This document shows positions 16,452 to 24,150 of a stretch of DNA of 64,000 bases, in pieces. The notes beneath the pieces are model-generated. The model was not told the DNA's origin, made no database searches, and saw nothing but the letters and a program-made list of their open reading frames with translations. Both the position numbers and the translations under genes were made by a program. Numbering within the stretch: the first letter of the stretch is position 1; every line of letters begins with the position of its first letter. The stretch comes from a virus: IMG/VR virus record IMGVR_UViG_3300037264_008423, positions 124,001 through 188,000 of that record. The stretch is one strand, 5' to 3'.

Positions 16452-16826
16452 TTAATTCGCGTTCCGTGTTTCTACGCGGAACGATTTCAGTTGACGACGC
16501 TCGCGCTCGCGCTCCCGTCGCCGGGCCTTTTGGACTTTGCGCAGGCGCGCTTTTTCCAAAAGTTGGCGCGCGACCGCGCCCCGGACCAGCCAGGCATAGA
16601 CGTGCTTGAGTTCAGCGGTGTAACGCTGGCGCGTGCCCAGCGCCCACATCTCCAGAACGTCCCCCGCTTTAAGGCGGACCACCAGCTTGCGGTTTTTATC
16701 GCAGCCGTAGTGCCCGTCCAGGGTGCCGCGCGTGCAGCGGGTTACCTCGGCGGCCACGGTTTTCGTGACAGGCTGCCCGTTCGCGTCCCGCTTGGGCTGG
16801 AACTGGCCTTGCAGGCGCTCGCGCAC
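16452..16826 (-). CDS. small basic phage protein
   Basis: 124 residues from GTG 16826. The frame continues eight codons upstream to an ATT at 16850 that would give an N-terminus MGKSKTIIVRERLQG, so a rare ATT start is possible. Residues 30-75 form a beta-rich unit (RNRKLVVRLKAGDVLEMWAL-like, then GTRQRYTAELKHVYAWLV), and the C-terminus is a long highly basic helix (QKARRRERERERRQ). The fold resembles small phage proteins with a regulatory or nucleic-acid role, but I cannot name one. Upstream (16851-17031) is an AT-rich gap with GTTTAC-type elements and probably divergent promoters. Confidence 0.6.
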   Translation of the reverse strand: MRERLQGQFQPKRDANGQPVTKTVAAEVTRCTRGTLDGHYGCDKNRKLVVRLKAGDVLEMWALGTRQRYTAELKHVYAWLVRGAVARQLLEKARLRKVQKARRRERERERRQLKSFRVETRNAN

Positions 16827-17031
16827 AATTATCGTTTTGCTTTTTCCAATTTAAATCATAGTGTTGATTATTAGAGCTAAGCCGACTGTCTGGTATAAAA
16901 TGTAAACTATTTTAAGTTTGGTGTAAAGCTCTAAAATGTAAAATCGCGCATAAGCTTGATGGGAGCGGGGTTGGGCCGCTACCTCGACGGTTTAAAAAAG
17001 TTAGGGCTGCCAACAATGTAATTAAGCCAGA

Positions 17032-17352
17032 ATGTCAGAACACCGCATTCCAAGATATCAGGAACTCGAAAAACCGGAGTTCAAATCGGCCATTCCGCTA
17101 CACTTGGTTAACAAGCTGTCGGAACAGGAACAGTATTTGGTCGGCACGCTCTCCCGGATGGAGGCGCAGAACGAGTGGCTGATTCGGGCTGTGCTGGAGT
17201 CGAACCGCAGCATCATTGAGACGGATTTGCGCGTTCAGGATGTGCAGGACTGGAAGTCCATGATCAGCTCCAAATGGGCCGTGATCGTGGTCTTTATCCT
17301 GATGTGTATTCCAGTAGCTTTAAAGGCGCTCCTGGAGCGACTCTGGAAGTAG
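17032..17352 (+). CDS. small tail-anchored membrane protein
   Basis: 106 residues from ATG 17032. The first 80 residues are hydrophilic and helical. The C-terminus has a single membrane segment (WAVIVVFILMCIPVALKALL, residues 82-101) and a short basic tail. Such an N-in/C-anchor arrangement occurs in phage inner-membrane accessory and some lysis proteins. Its 3' end overlaps the convergent gene at 17294 by 59 bases. Confidence 0.5.
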   Translation: MSEHRIPRYQELEKPEFKSAIPLHLVNKLSEQEQYLVGTLSRMEAQNEWLIRAVLESNRSIIETDLRVQDVQDWKSMISSKWAVIVVFILMCIPVALKALLERLWK

Positions 17353-17626
17353 CCGTGATCAGGGCGGCAGCGAGCACATACCAGCGGTAAAGGGCTTGCC
17401 AGTGCCGGATACGGCGGTCCCACAGGGAACGGTAATGGAGCAGCGTCCAGGCGTGAGTGACTCCATTTATGAGCAGGAGAAAAACCAGAAGCTCGTCGGC
17501 GTAAAAATTACAGGTCAGCAGCGCGCCGCTGAGGATCGCGGAGACGAGCACCAGGCAGTTGTCGATGTGGCGCTGGCGCTCGCAACGGACGATACTCACT
17601 AAAGCATGGTATCTCAATTCGTCCAT
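17294..17626 (-). CDS. small multi-span membrane protein
   Basis: About 110 residues from ATG 17626 (a GTG lies 9 bases upstream). Hydrophobic stretches CLVLVSAILSGALLTC, LLVFLLLINGVTHAWTLL and WYVLAAALITATS suggest two or three membrane helices with a basic loop. Function unknown. Convergent overlap with the membrane protein at 17032 is unusual, and one of the two could be spurious. Confidence 0.45.
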   Translation of the reverse strand: MDELRYHALVSIVRCERQRHIDNCLVLVSAILSGALLTCNFYADELLVFLLLINGVTHAWTLLHYRSLWDRRIRHWQALYRWYVLAAALITATSRVAPGAPLKLLEYTSG

Positions 17627-17689
17627 GTCGTTCACGTTATAGGAGCTGTAGTTGATAAACTATAGCGTGTTTGAGGTTAAGGGCAAGCT

Positions 17690-18106
17690 TCAAGGCACGG
17701 CTCTGTTGGTTTCTGCCTGGATTCTGTAAAACATCAGCGGCGTTAAGTTAGCGGTCCCGTCCAAAATAATCAGGGTGTTGGTTAAGGGATCGGCGCTGGA
17801 TTGAACCGTGCTGCCCAGCGTGCGCCAGTCTATCAGGTTGGTGCTGGACTGCAAGACAAAGTGGGTGCTCAGAAAAGGAGGCCACTCCACGTGAACCACT
17901 CGTGTCAATTGGCCGCCGATTTCCAGGACTTCCGTCCAGCCCCGCGCGCCGCTGGGGGCGGTCGAAAAACTGAGACTTTGGGCCGGGACCAAACCCTGGA
18001 CGGCGACACGCCGGGCTTTGAGCGCCGGGGGCAGCGGCGGAGGGGGCACGTTTTTAAACTGGCAGCCGACCCATCCAAGCAGGGCAATAAAGCAGAGATA
18101 CCTCAT
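17690..18106 (-). CDS. lipoprotein with Verrucomicrobia-type LQSSTNL...W module
   Basis: 138 residues from ATG 18106. A short signal peptide ends in a lipobox (LLGWVGC, Cys15), followed by a Pro-rich spacer (VPPPPLPPAL). The C-terminal 60 residues contain FVLQSSTNLIDWRTLGS and end LMFYRIQ. This beta-sandwich module is very frequent at the ends of secreted proteins of Verrucomicrobiota, with the pattern V-L-Q-x-S-T-N-L-x-x-W ... F-Y-R. Its presence on a phage lipoprotein suggests acquisition from, or mimicry of, such a host. An exclusion or envelope role is possible. Confidence 0.7.
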   Translation of the reverse strand: MRYLCFIALLGWVGCQFKNVPPPPLPPALKARRVAVQGLVPAQSLSFSTAPSGARGWTEVLEIGGQLTRVVHVEWPPFLSTHFVLQSSTNLIDWRTLGSTVQSSADPLTNTLIILDGTANLTPLMFYRIQAETNRAVP

Positions 18107-18117
18107 AACGAGAATAA

Positions 18118-18405
18118 CTACGGAAGGATCAAGCTTATCGGAATGCCCATGACGTTGAGCATCCGCTGGCGCAAACGGTCAATCTCCTGCTCGACATCAG
18201 TAAAGTGCGCGCCGTCAGGCATTGTCTTAAAGTCAAGTGTGATGTAGTTGGCGGGTGCCTCCACCACCCGCATGGCAAGCAGCCCTACGTGTGATTCAGT
18301 CGCTAAGTCAAAGGACTTGGCCCACCGGTCCAACCATTCTTGACTGTGCTCGATGAGTCCGGGCGGCGGGTAATCATCAGACATGAGTTCAAGGGATTCG
18401 TTCAT
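18118..18405 (-). CDS. hypothetical protein
   Basis: 95 residues from ATG 18405. The sequence starts MNESLELMSDDYPPPGLIEH and ends with a helix (EQEIDRLRQRMLNVMGIPI). The start overlaps the end of the membrane-protein gene at 18389 by 17 bases, in keeping with tight packing in this operon. No family recognised. Confidence 0.55.
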   Translation of the reverse strand: MNESLELMSDDYPPPGLIEHSQEWLDRWAKSFDLATESHVGLLAMRVVEAPANYITLDFKTMPDGAHFTDVEQEIDRLRQRMLNVMGIPISLILP

Positions 18406-18559
18406 GGTCGTGGTGCTTTAAGTGGCAGATGACGGTCAGGAGCATCAAGAGCGCGAGGGCCATAAAGGGAAAGTAGATGTGGATACCGTGCAGTTGAATG
18501 ACGCGGGTAAACAAAATTCCCACCAAGGTCCCCGCCAGTAAAAAAGTTATATGGATCAT
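18389..18559 (-). CDS. small two-span membrane protein
   Basis: 56 residues from ATG 18559, coupled to the zinc-ribbon gene by an ATGA overlap. Two membrane segments (HITFLLAGTLVGILFTRVI and IYFPFMALALLMLLTVIC) are followed by a His-rich tail (HLKHHDHERIP). Its size and topology fit a holin-like or other small phage membrane protein. The role is unknown. Confidence 0.55.
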   Translation of the reverse strand: MIHITFLLAGTLVGILFTRVIQLHGIHIYFPFMALALLMLLTVICHLKHHDHERIP

Positions 18560-18748
18560 CCTTGCCCCCGGCTGTATTCGTCCCACATCCAGTCCCAATA
18601 AGACTTATACTCGTCCCAGCACATAGGACATAGAACGGGATCGACGTTTAGTTTTTTTGTCCGTGTAAGCGGTCTGGCAGGGAATTGCGTGAACCTCCGG
18701 GCCGAGGACGCCGCAGCGTTCGCAGGCTTCCCAGGTCATCTCCAACAT
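18556..18748 (-). CDS. zinc-ribbon protein interrupted by +1 frameshift at an A7 run
   Basis: From ATG 18748 one frame gives MLEMTWEACERCGVLGPEVH and reaches an A7 run (T7 at 18652-18658 on the plus strand). In that frame the protein ends shortly after. One base over, the reading continues LNVDPVLCPMCWDEYKSYWD then WMWDEYSRGQG and stops at 18556, with an ATGA overlap to the next gene. Removing one A joins the two halves into a single protein with C-x2-C...C-x2-C, and the CPxCW-DEY-WDEMW-type ending is common in small phage zinc proteins. So this is either a homopolymer sequencing error, a true frameshift mutation or programmed +1 slippage. Confidence 0.55.
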
Positions 18749-18770
18749 GAGGCTTTTCAGGTCTTCCGAA

Positions 18771-19055
18771 TCACATGCCAGGCTGGAAATCGTCTCGCTT
18801 CTGGCGGGGTTCCCAGGTGCGCCGCTCGATGGCGTCCCACACTCTTTTACAGGCGGGGAAGGCCATGCCGAGGGCGCGCCAGAGGGTTCTCCAGAAGGAG
18901 TAATCCTCGACGAAGATCCGCTCGCCGGTGAAGGTCCAGTAAGAACGGAAGCCCGACACCGCCCGAACGCGCCGGGGGCGAGCACTGTGACTTTCCCAAA
19001 ACCAGCAGGCGCTCCAGCATAAGAGGCGATTCTTTGAGGCATGGCGATTTTTCAT
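18771..19055 (-). CDS. small hypothetical protein
   Basis: 94 residues from ATG 19055. The middle, SGFRSYWTFTGERIFVEDYS then FWRTLWRALGMAFPACKRVW, looks like genuine protein and ends DDFQPGM. Two other frames are open across the same stretch, but this one abuts the previous stop (14 bases) and ends just before the zinc-ribbon gene. Function unknown. Confidence 0.45.
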   Translation of the reverse strand: MKNRHASKNRLLCWSACWFWESHSARPRRVRAVSGFRSYWTFTGERIFVEDYSFWRTLWRALGMAFPACKRVWDAIERRTWEPRQKRDDFQPGM

Positions 19056-19069
19056 GGTTCGGTGCGCCG

Positions 19070-19411
19070 TTATCGGTCCTTTGATCGGAGCACTTTGAGT
19101 TCCTCTTCTGTAAATTCCCGATTGCCAAAATTTTTAATGACGGGAAAGACCCACTTAGCGAAATTGCCTACGGGCCGCTGTTTGGCTTTTTGCTCGGCGG
19201 CGCGCTTCTCAAGGGCAGCGTCTTCACGCTGGTTGAGGCTGCTTTCCTGGTCCTCGGTAAGCGAGGGGCAGCGAGGATCGTGCTCACAGGGAAAAGTGGA
19301 AAAGTGGCCGCAACGCTGGTTATAGTCCATCGCTTCCACCAGCCGGGTAAAACATTGTTCGTCCCCAAGACCGGCTTTAGAGACCAGGCAGTGTGATATA
19401 GGTATGCTCAT
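19070..19411 (-). CDS. hypothetical protein
   Basis: 113 residues from ATG 19411. Cys and His residues occur in the first half (CFTRLVEAMDYNQRCGHFST, then FPCEHDPRCPSL), perhaps a metal site. A charged helix (EDAALEKRAAEQKAKQ) follows, and the end is FTEEELKVLRSKDR. The large palindrome at 19424-19455 lies 13 bases upstream of its start codon. Confidence 0.5.
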   Translation of the reverse strand: MSIPISHCLVSKAGLGDEQCFTRLVEAMDYNQRCGHFSTFPCEHDPRCPSLTEDQESSLNQREDAALEKRAAEQKAKQRPVGNFAKWVFPVIKNFGNREFTEEELKVLRSKDR

Positions 19412-19423
19412 GTCTCAGCAATA

Positions 19424-19455
19424 TCCACTTGAAATTGTAAACAATTTCAAGTGGA
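19424..19455. promoter_or_regulatory. 32-bp perfect palindrome containing TTGTTTAC
   Basis: TCCACTTGAAATTGT (19424-19438) is the exact reverse complement of ACAATTTCAAGTGGA (19441-19455), with only AA between. The arms include TTGT/ACAA, so the core reads ATTGTAAACAAT, a double version of the TTGTTTAC element found in other intergenic gaps here. It lies between two minus-strand genes, just upstream of the ATG at 19411. It is AT-rich without a U-run, so an operator or promoter site is more likely than a terminator. Confidence 0.55.
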
Positions 19456-19489
19456 AAAACAATTCCACCCAGGAGACAGAACGGCTCTT

Positions 19490-20101
19490 TTAAAGGGCGA
19501 TGTTTTCGAGGTCGGCCAGCTTAATAGGACCGGCTGCGGTTACTTCCGCTGCCGGTTCCGAAAGGCTCTCCGCATCCGGGTAAAAATGAATGGAACTGCG
19601 GCTGCCGTGTTCCATCGTGTAGCCTAAGCCGCGCGCGGTCAGGTCTAACTCGTCAAGCAGCTTGGAGTTTTCTTCCAGGTGATCGGCCAGCAGTCCGCTC
19701 AGGGTCATGGAGAACGCGGCGTTTTGCGCGTATTCCGGGTAGGGTCCCCGATAAGCTCCCTGGGGCCACACCTTGAACTCGCCGGACAGCCCCTTGTTAT
19801 TCATGAACTCGGTAATGCTTTGGACCGCTTGGTCGGGCTGAAGCGAGCCGGTGTAGTCCTTGGGGTCCAGATCATCGATTTCCGCTTCTCCGATGTCCTG
19901 AAGCAACTTGTGAAGCTGGTAGAGCTGACCCGCGCGCTGGCGCGAAACATTGAGCTGCCTGCCGATGGTCCGGTAGGGCAGCTTGAGTTTGTCGCGCATG
20001 CGCGCGACGTAGGCGGCGCGCTCCCGCCGCACCGGATTGTCCGCTTCCGTCAGCAGGTCCACGACCGCGCTGATTAACCAGTTGTTATGCTCGTCCGCCA
20101 T
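19490..20101 (-). CDS. helix-turn-helix DNA-binding protein
   Basis: About 203 residues from ATG 20101 (a TTG one codon upstream is also open). Residues 24-62 contain RRERAAYVARMRDKLKLPYR then TIGRQLNVSRQRAGQLYQL, a helix-turn-helix of the sigma-region-4/Trp-repressor-like type (LPYRTIGRQLNVSRQRAGQL). The remainder is acidic, alpha/beta and unrecognised. It probably regulates phage genes. The large palindrome lies 35 bases beyond its stop. Confidence 0.6.
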   Translation of the reverse strand: MADEHNNWLISAVVDLLTEADNPVRRERAAYVARMRDKLKLPYRTIGRQLNVSRQRAGQLYQLHKLLQDIGEAEIDDLDPKDYTGSLQPDQAVQSITEFMNNKGLSGEFKVWPQGAYRGPYPEYAQNAAFSMTLSGLLADHLEENSKLLDELDLTARGLGYTMEHGSRSSIHFYPDAESLSEPAAEVTAAGPIKLADLENIAL

Positions 20102-20110
20102 CAAGGCTAA

Positions 20111-20524
20111 CTACTCCACCCAGGGCACCTTGGCCGTGGCCAGCCGATGGGCATCGTCATTTTTAACGGTGCCAGCCGAATCTTCGGTAAGAACCTGGAG
20201 CTGGCCTTCGGCAAATCCCAGGCGCACGCCTGGGGGACAGTTGCGCGCCAGGCGCTTCAAGGCGCTGATCCAAAGGCGCACGGGCGGCGGCGGCGGGTCT
20301 TGGAGCCGATACTTGAGCTGGACCTTGGCGCTTTCCAGGAAGTCCCGGCCTCGCGCGCTAAGCTGAAATCGCTCCACTTGGTCGGGCGCGGCCAGCGCGC
20401 CCTGATGGTCCACCGGCTGGATAAAGGCCCGGTAGCGCATCATTTTGAGATAGTTGGCGCTCGTGGGCTGAAGGCGGCCATCGGCAACCGTTTGCAGCAA
20501 AGAGACAGGCGGGGTTCGGGTCAT
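20111..20524 (-). CDS. hypothetical protein
   Basis: 137 residues from ATG 20524, coupled by ATGA to the zinc-ribbon gene upstream. The N-terminal segment (SLLQTVADGRLQPTSANYLK then MMRYRAFIQPVDHQGAL) and QLSARGRDFLESAKV could be a winged-helix-like unit; the rest is basic with a Pro run (DPPPPPVR). No firm assignment. Confidence 0.5.
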   Translation of the reverse strand: MTRTPPVSLLQTVADGRLQPTSANYLKMMRYRAFIQPVDHQGALAAPDQVERFQLSARGRDFLESAKVQLKYRLQDPPPPPVRLWISALKRLARNCPPGVRLGFAEGQLQVLTEDSAGTVKNDDAHRLATAKVPWVE

Positions 20525-20712
20525 GGCCGTAAAGCGCGCCGGGGGCTGACCACGGGCAGATGGGCAGGCAGGGGCGGTTGGGGACGGAGCACCGTTCCCG
20601 GTTCCTGGTTGCAGACCGGGCAGCGCAGGACACCTTGTGTAAGCTGCAACCGACCACGGCAGAAAGCGCAGGGGTCTCCCGCTTTTGCATTATTTTTGTT
20701 TACTTTAGACAT
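20521..20712 (-). CDS. small zinc-ribbon protein
   Basis: 63 residues from ATG 20712. A single zinc ribbon, CAFCRGRLQLTQGVLRCPVC (C-x2-C...C-x2-C), is followed by a Pro-rich basic tail. It overlaps the next gene by four bases (ATGA). A nucleic-acid-binding or adaptor role is likely, but the family is unknown. Confidence 0.6.
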   Translation of the reverse strand: MSKVNKNNAKAGDPCAFCRGRLQLTQGVLRCPVCNQEPGTVLRPQPPLPAHLPVVSPRRALRP

Positions 20713-20781
20713 AACGACAAGGCCGTAAGGGTGCATAAAGCCAAGACCCAGCCGAGGACGCTGGCCTGCAAGTGACCGGGG

Positions 20782-21213
20782 TTAGCCTGGGCGCACCAGG
20801 ATTTCAGGGTTAAAAGCAGCGGGTCCGTGTGGCGGGGGCGGCGCGACGGGAAGCAGCGGAGCATGAGCCACAGGGGCAGCAGGACCAGCATCCTTAAACA
20901 CTGTTTGTTCAGAGATTCGCCAGCGGATATAGGCGCGGTCCTGGCTAAGCCGGGCAAACGGCTTTCGGCTGAGGTCATTGCGCAGTCGCCGCAAAAATTT
21001 GGCGTGCCCCGCCTCAGTGTCGAAGCAAAAGGCCGCGCCTTTATCCAAAGACTGGACCAATTCGGTGTAGGTGAGGCGCACCGCCTGGTGCTGAAGGCTA
21101 CAGACGACTTGCGCGTCACTCTGTTTCTCGAATATTCGGGCAGCATGATCTTTACCTTCCAACAGGTAGCCGTTGTTGCTGTTAACTACAAGCCAACCTA
21201 GATTATCACTCAT
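20782..21213 (-). CDS. hypothetical protein with Pro/Ala-rich tail
   Basis: 143 residues from ATG 21213, overlapping the upstream TAA by one base. Residues 1-90 form a mixed fold (LGWLVVNSNNGYLLEGKDHA then ARIFEKQSDA). The C-terminal 30 residues are Pro/Ala-rich (APLLPVAPPPPHGPAA). No family recognised. Confidence 0.55.
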   Translation of the reverse strand: MSDNLGWLVVNSNNGYLLEGKDHAARIFEKQSDAQVVCSLQHQAVRLTYTELVQSLDKGAAFCFDTEAGHAKFLRRLRNDLSRKPFARLSQDRAYIRWRISEQTVFKDAGPAAPVAHAPLLPVAPPPPHGPAAFNPEILVRPG

Positions 21214-21602
21214 TAATGTTCCTTTCGCATCTGTGCCAGGAGTTTTTGAAAATTGTCCAAAAGCCACTTCACCATGCGCTTCACCCGGTGGGTCCCGCCA
21301 AAGTCACGGCACTCCGTAAGCGCCGGTAGTCCATTGACGTAGTAGTCGGCCTGATAGCCGTGCCCGACCAGCCACATATCCACCCGGAAATCAGGCTGGT
21401 GCTTGGAGAGCAGGATTTGAATCTGGCGCGCGGGGACGCGCACGCGTTTGGGCACACCGGCTAAAGTGAGAATGACGTTCTCGGTGCGGTTGTCCGGGTC
21501 TTCCTCGATCAAGCGGCAAGTCTTGATTTCGTCCTCGCTGAAGGACACGTAGCCGCTTTTTTCATTGCCAGCCGTGAGATGGTTAAGAAATATAATTTTC
21601 AC
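21213..21602 (-). CDS. hypothetical protein
   Basis: 129 residues from a GTG at 21602 that overlaps the preceding stop (GTGA). Sequence MKIIFLNHLTAGNEKSGYVS through a beta-rich centre (VILTLAGVPKRVRVPARQIQ) to a helical end (MVKWLLDNFQKLLAQM). Coupled to genes on both sides. Unknown function. Confidence 0.55.
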   Translation of the reverse strand: MKIIFLNHLTAGNEKSGYVSFSEDEIKTCRLIEEDPDNRTENVILTLAGVPKRVRVPARQIQILLSKHQPDFRVDMWLVGHGYQADYYVNGLPALTECRDFGGTHRVKRMVKWLLDNFQKLLAQMRKEH

Positions 21603-22258
21603 GTGAGGAGCAGGTTAATCCGTTCAAGCAAACTTTCAACTTGACCAGGCTGAACCAGCTCGCTAATGCGCTGGTTTAAGATGTCATACTTGGCCTTGAG
21701 TATGCCGAGGGACGCCAGGTAACTTTCCTTGTAGGGCAGGACGTGGACGCAATCCTTGTCGAAGCAGAACCCATGCAGTAGCTCGCAGGGCCTGGTGTAG
21801 TAGAGGCCCGTGTCCGGCGTGCCTTTGAGCCGGTAGTAGCTCGCGGCTTGTTCCGCAGGCGTGTAATCAAAAGTCATGTCCACGGCGGGTTCCCGGTTGC
21901 TCTCAAATATCGAATCACCCTGGCTGCCCTTTACTTTAAAGCCGACAATGATTACGGGATGCCAGTCCAGGTGCAGCAGTTCCCGGATTTGTTCCTCGCA
22001 CATTTTGCGCAAGTGATTGATATTGGCGTGCGCCAGGTGTGTGAAGGTAAACGCGGCGGATTTTATACCCGCTTTGTTCAAGTCACCGTGGTTTAGCGCC
22101 GCGTAAAAGCTAATCTTGGGGTCGGCGTTACTTGCGTTAGCCTGGGCATCGCGAGGACGTTCCAGGTAGATTTCATAGCGCACTATAAACTGGTTAAATT
22201 TAAAGTGCCAGGTGTCAATGAGCTTGCGGACGGGAGTGCTAATGCGCGAGGGATTCAT
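21599..22258 (-). CDS. hypothetical protein
   Basis: 219 residues from ATG 22258 (ATGA overlap with the ATPase gene upstream). It has two alpha/beta halves, with EEQIRELLHLDWHPVIIVGF then KVKGSQGD in the centre and a helical end (KYDILNQRISELVQPGQVES). It may work with the adjacent P-loop protein, since the two are translationally coupled, but no family is evident. Confidence 0.55.
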   Translation of the reverse strand: MNPSRISTPVRKLIDTWHFKFNQFIVRYEIYLERPRDAQANASNADPKISFYAALNHGDLNKAGIKSAAFTFTHLAHANINHLRKMCEEQIRELLHLDWHPVIIVGFKVKGSQGDSIFESNREPAVDMTFDYTPAEQAASYYRLKGTPDTGLYYTRPCELLHGFCFDKDCVHVLPYKESYLASLGILKAKYDILNQRISELVQPGQVESLLERINLLLT

Positions 22259-22842
22259 AGCGTGCGGGTTTGATAGCGCCGCTGTTCCTCGACCCAGGTC
22301 ATCCGGTCAGCCAGGCTGGGGGAAGTATAAGCGCGCCGATGCACCAGCTCATAGGCGGGTCCTAGGTCAAGCGCGCCGCTGAAGTCTAGCGTGCCGACGA
22401 CTCCGGCAGTTCCCTGGCGATTTTTGACGAGAGTCCAGCGGTTGCTGTGAAGAACGAGGACGACCTCCGCCAGGTTTTGGAGCCTGGCGGTGTTGTAGCA
22501 ATGAATCGAATGGCATACCGGGAGCAGGGCATATTTGGCGTGGCCCGTTACACAGACGACGGCAGGAACTTGAAGCCGGTCGGCTTGATGGATCATGCGC
22601 AGCAGCCGACCGTTATCATCATCAAATGGCACGGCATACTCGTCCAGATAGAGCAGTTTATGGCCGAGAGCGAGCGTCAGCGCGGCCAGCAGCGCGGTCT
22701 TGCCCGACTTGGGTCCGCCCGTGATCAGCCACAGGCCCCGAGGAGCCAGGCGGGAGAGAAGCGGGGCGACCTGGTAGTCCACGGAACCCGCGCTCGTCAT
22801 GTCCAGCGCGAGCTGCTTAAATTCCAGGTCCTCGTCGGTCAT
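22255..22842 (-). CDS. P-loop (RecA-like) ATPase
   Basis: 195 residues from ATG 22842. The Walker A motif is GGPKSGKT (residues 42-49) after the strand GLWLIT. LLYLDEY may be a Walker B-like strand, and later strands (AVVCVTGHAKYAL, AEVVLVLHSNRW) fit a RecA/KaiC-type core. LDFSGALDLG is near the C-terminus. It could be a phage DnaB- or RadA-like accessory ATPase. The exact family cannot be set by eye. Coupled on both sides by ATGA overlaps. Confidence 0.6.
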   Translation of the reverse strand: MTDEDLEFKQLALDMTSAGSVDYQVAPLLSRLAPRGLWLITGGPKSGKTALLAALTLALGHKLLYLDEYAVPFDDDNGRLLRMIHQADRLQVPAVVCVTGHAKYALLPVCHSIHCYNTARLQNLAEVVLVLHSNRWTLVKNRQGTAGVVGTLDFSGALDLGPAYELVHRRAYTSPSLADRMTWVEEQRRYQTRTL

Positions 22843-23036
22843 GGTTCCGAGCGTTGTTTTCGGGCGCTGTAGCCGGAGCGGATTAGCTCATTGACCCGGC
22901 GATTGGCTTCTTTGGCCGGGATGTTTTCCACTTGGGTGCTGATGCTGCTTCCCACGCCGACAGTTACTTCGGCGTTTTCCTCGTCCGTGAAGCGGATGCG
23001 GATGCGGCTTTTGCCTTTGGTCAGGGTATAGGTCAT
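22839..23036 (-). CDS. small hypothetical protein
   Basis: 65 residues from ATG 23036: beta-hairpin-like start (MTYTLTKGKSRIRIRFTDEE), then a helix and a basic end (ELIRSGYSARKQRSEP). Coupled to the ATPase gene by ATGA. Unknown function. Confidence 0.55.
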   Translation of the reverse strand: MTYTLTKGKSRIRIRFTDEENAEVTVGVGSSISTQVENIPAKEANRRVNELIRSGYSARKQRSEP

Positions 23037-23039
23037 AGC

Positions 23040-23723
23040 TTAGGATTCCATTGTCAATGGGTTAGCGCGGTTTAGCATGTGTTGAATCAGTTTGCGCGCC
23101 ACAGCCAGGCGCTCAAAATTAGACCCGGCACTGGCATGCTCCTTCAGGAGGTCATCGGGCCGTCCCGCGCGCGCCTCCGCAGCGGTAAACCCGCTGGCCG
23201 TAATCCGCAAGCAGTAGGTGCCGTCCTCGTTACGCTGGCGGCTAAAGCCCATCAGCGTGGGCGCGGGATCGCCGTAGGGGCCGGGGGCGATAGGCAGGGG
23301 CACTTCCTGCTGGGCCAGGTCTGCCAGATCCTCCTGCGCCTTTCTGTTTTTGAGCACCGACACGTTGCCTGCCAGGCGCGAGTCCAGCTCGGCCAGGTGG
23401 TATTGCACGATCTTATCCCAGGGAAAATCCTGCCATTCGGCGTGGGACCGGTTAAAGGTGATGGGATGCCGCGTGCGCTCCACCTGCACCTGAATCCGGG
23501 TGTAAGTCCGGGTGTAGCGGCTGCCGCGCGGCACAATCGTAACCCTGGCCTCGGCCACGCAGCCGGTGGGAAGGTCTTTGGCGCGCGTAACGACAGCGTA
23601 GTGCTCCACCGCGCTCTCACGCCCTAGAGCACGCAGCAGGCCCACCAGGCGCACCACCGCCTCGCCGCACTTTTTGGCGTAGTGGCTGTTATTCGCCTGC
23701 GTATCGTCTTTGTCTTCGTTCAT
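23040..23723 (-). CDS. hypothetical protein
   Basis: 227 residues from ATG 23723. The segment RGSRYTRTYTRIQVQVERTR is beta-rich and basic, and the C-terminus is helical (SNFERLAVARKLIQHMLNRA). No family recognised. Its start lies just downstream of a TTGTTTAC element (23740-23733 on the minus strand), with only 9 bases between motif end and ATG, so it may head the operon running down to 19 kb. Confidence 0.55.
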   Translation of the reverse strand: MNEDKDDTQANNSHYAKKCGEAVVRLVGLLRALGRESAVEHYAVVTRAKDLPTGCVAEARVTIVPRGSRYTRTYTRIQVQVERTRHPITFNRSHAEWQDFPWDKIVQYHLAELDSRLAGNVSVLKNRKAQEDLADLAQQEVPLPIAPGPYGDPAPTLMGFSRQRNEDGTYCLRITASGFTAAEARAGRPDDLLKEHASAGSNFERLAVARKLIQHMLNRANPLTMES

Positions 23724-23790
23724 AGCGAAAATGTAAACAAAATAAACTCCGCGTCAAGCCCAAATGCTAACTATTTCGTGGTTTAGCGGG

Positions 23791-24150
23791 TCACCAGATC
23801 TTCGTAGCCACGTTTTGGCGCGCGCTGTCCCGCCATTCCACGCAGAATTTCTGGCCGAACGTCAGCAGCAGGCCATCGTCCGAGCAGCCCGGCTCGCCAG
23901 CCAGTTGGATGTAGAGGCCGGTCTCCGCGTCCGTGCAGGCAGCGACCACCAGACTTTGATCCGTAAGCCGCGAGCGCCAAATGGTCTGGTCCTGGAACAG
24001 GCCGGGGCTGGGCTGGGACTCGTAAAAAAGCTTTTTAGCTTCCCGGTAAAGGATAGTGACTCGGTTGCCATCGAGTTTGGATCGGTTACCCAGGAGCGCC
24101 GCGTTCAGGGAGGGCAGGTGCTTGGGACTGATTAGGTGTGGATTTAGCAT
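23791..24150 (-). CDS. hypothetical protein
   Basis: 119 residues from ATG 24150, overlapping the C-terminus of the RusA-like gene by 65 bases. It has alternating strands (DGNRVTILYREAKKLFYESQ, then SLVVAACTDAETGLYIQLAG). The large overlap is unusual, so the start could be internal. Unknown function. Confidence 0.45.
   Translation of the reverse strand: MLNPHLISPKHLPSLNAALLGNRSKLDGNRVTILYREAKKLFYESQPSPGLFQDQTIWRSRLTDQSLVVAACTDAETGLYIQLAGEPGCSDDGLLLTFGQKFCVEWRDSARQNVATKIW

Noticed and set aside
20700-21146. 148-codon minus-strand frame overlapping 20782-21213
   Set aside because: The frame at 20782-21213 fits the overlapping stop-start architecture of its neighbours better; this one is a shadow apart from a possible short hydrophobic end.
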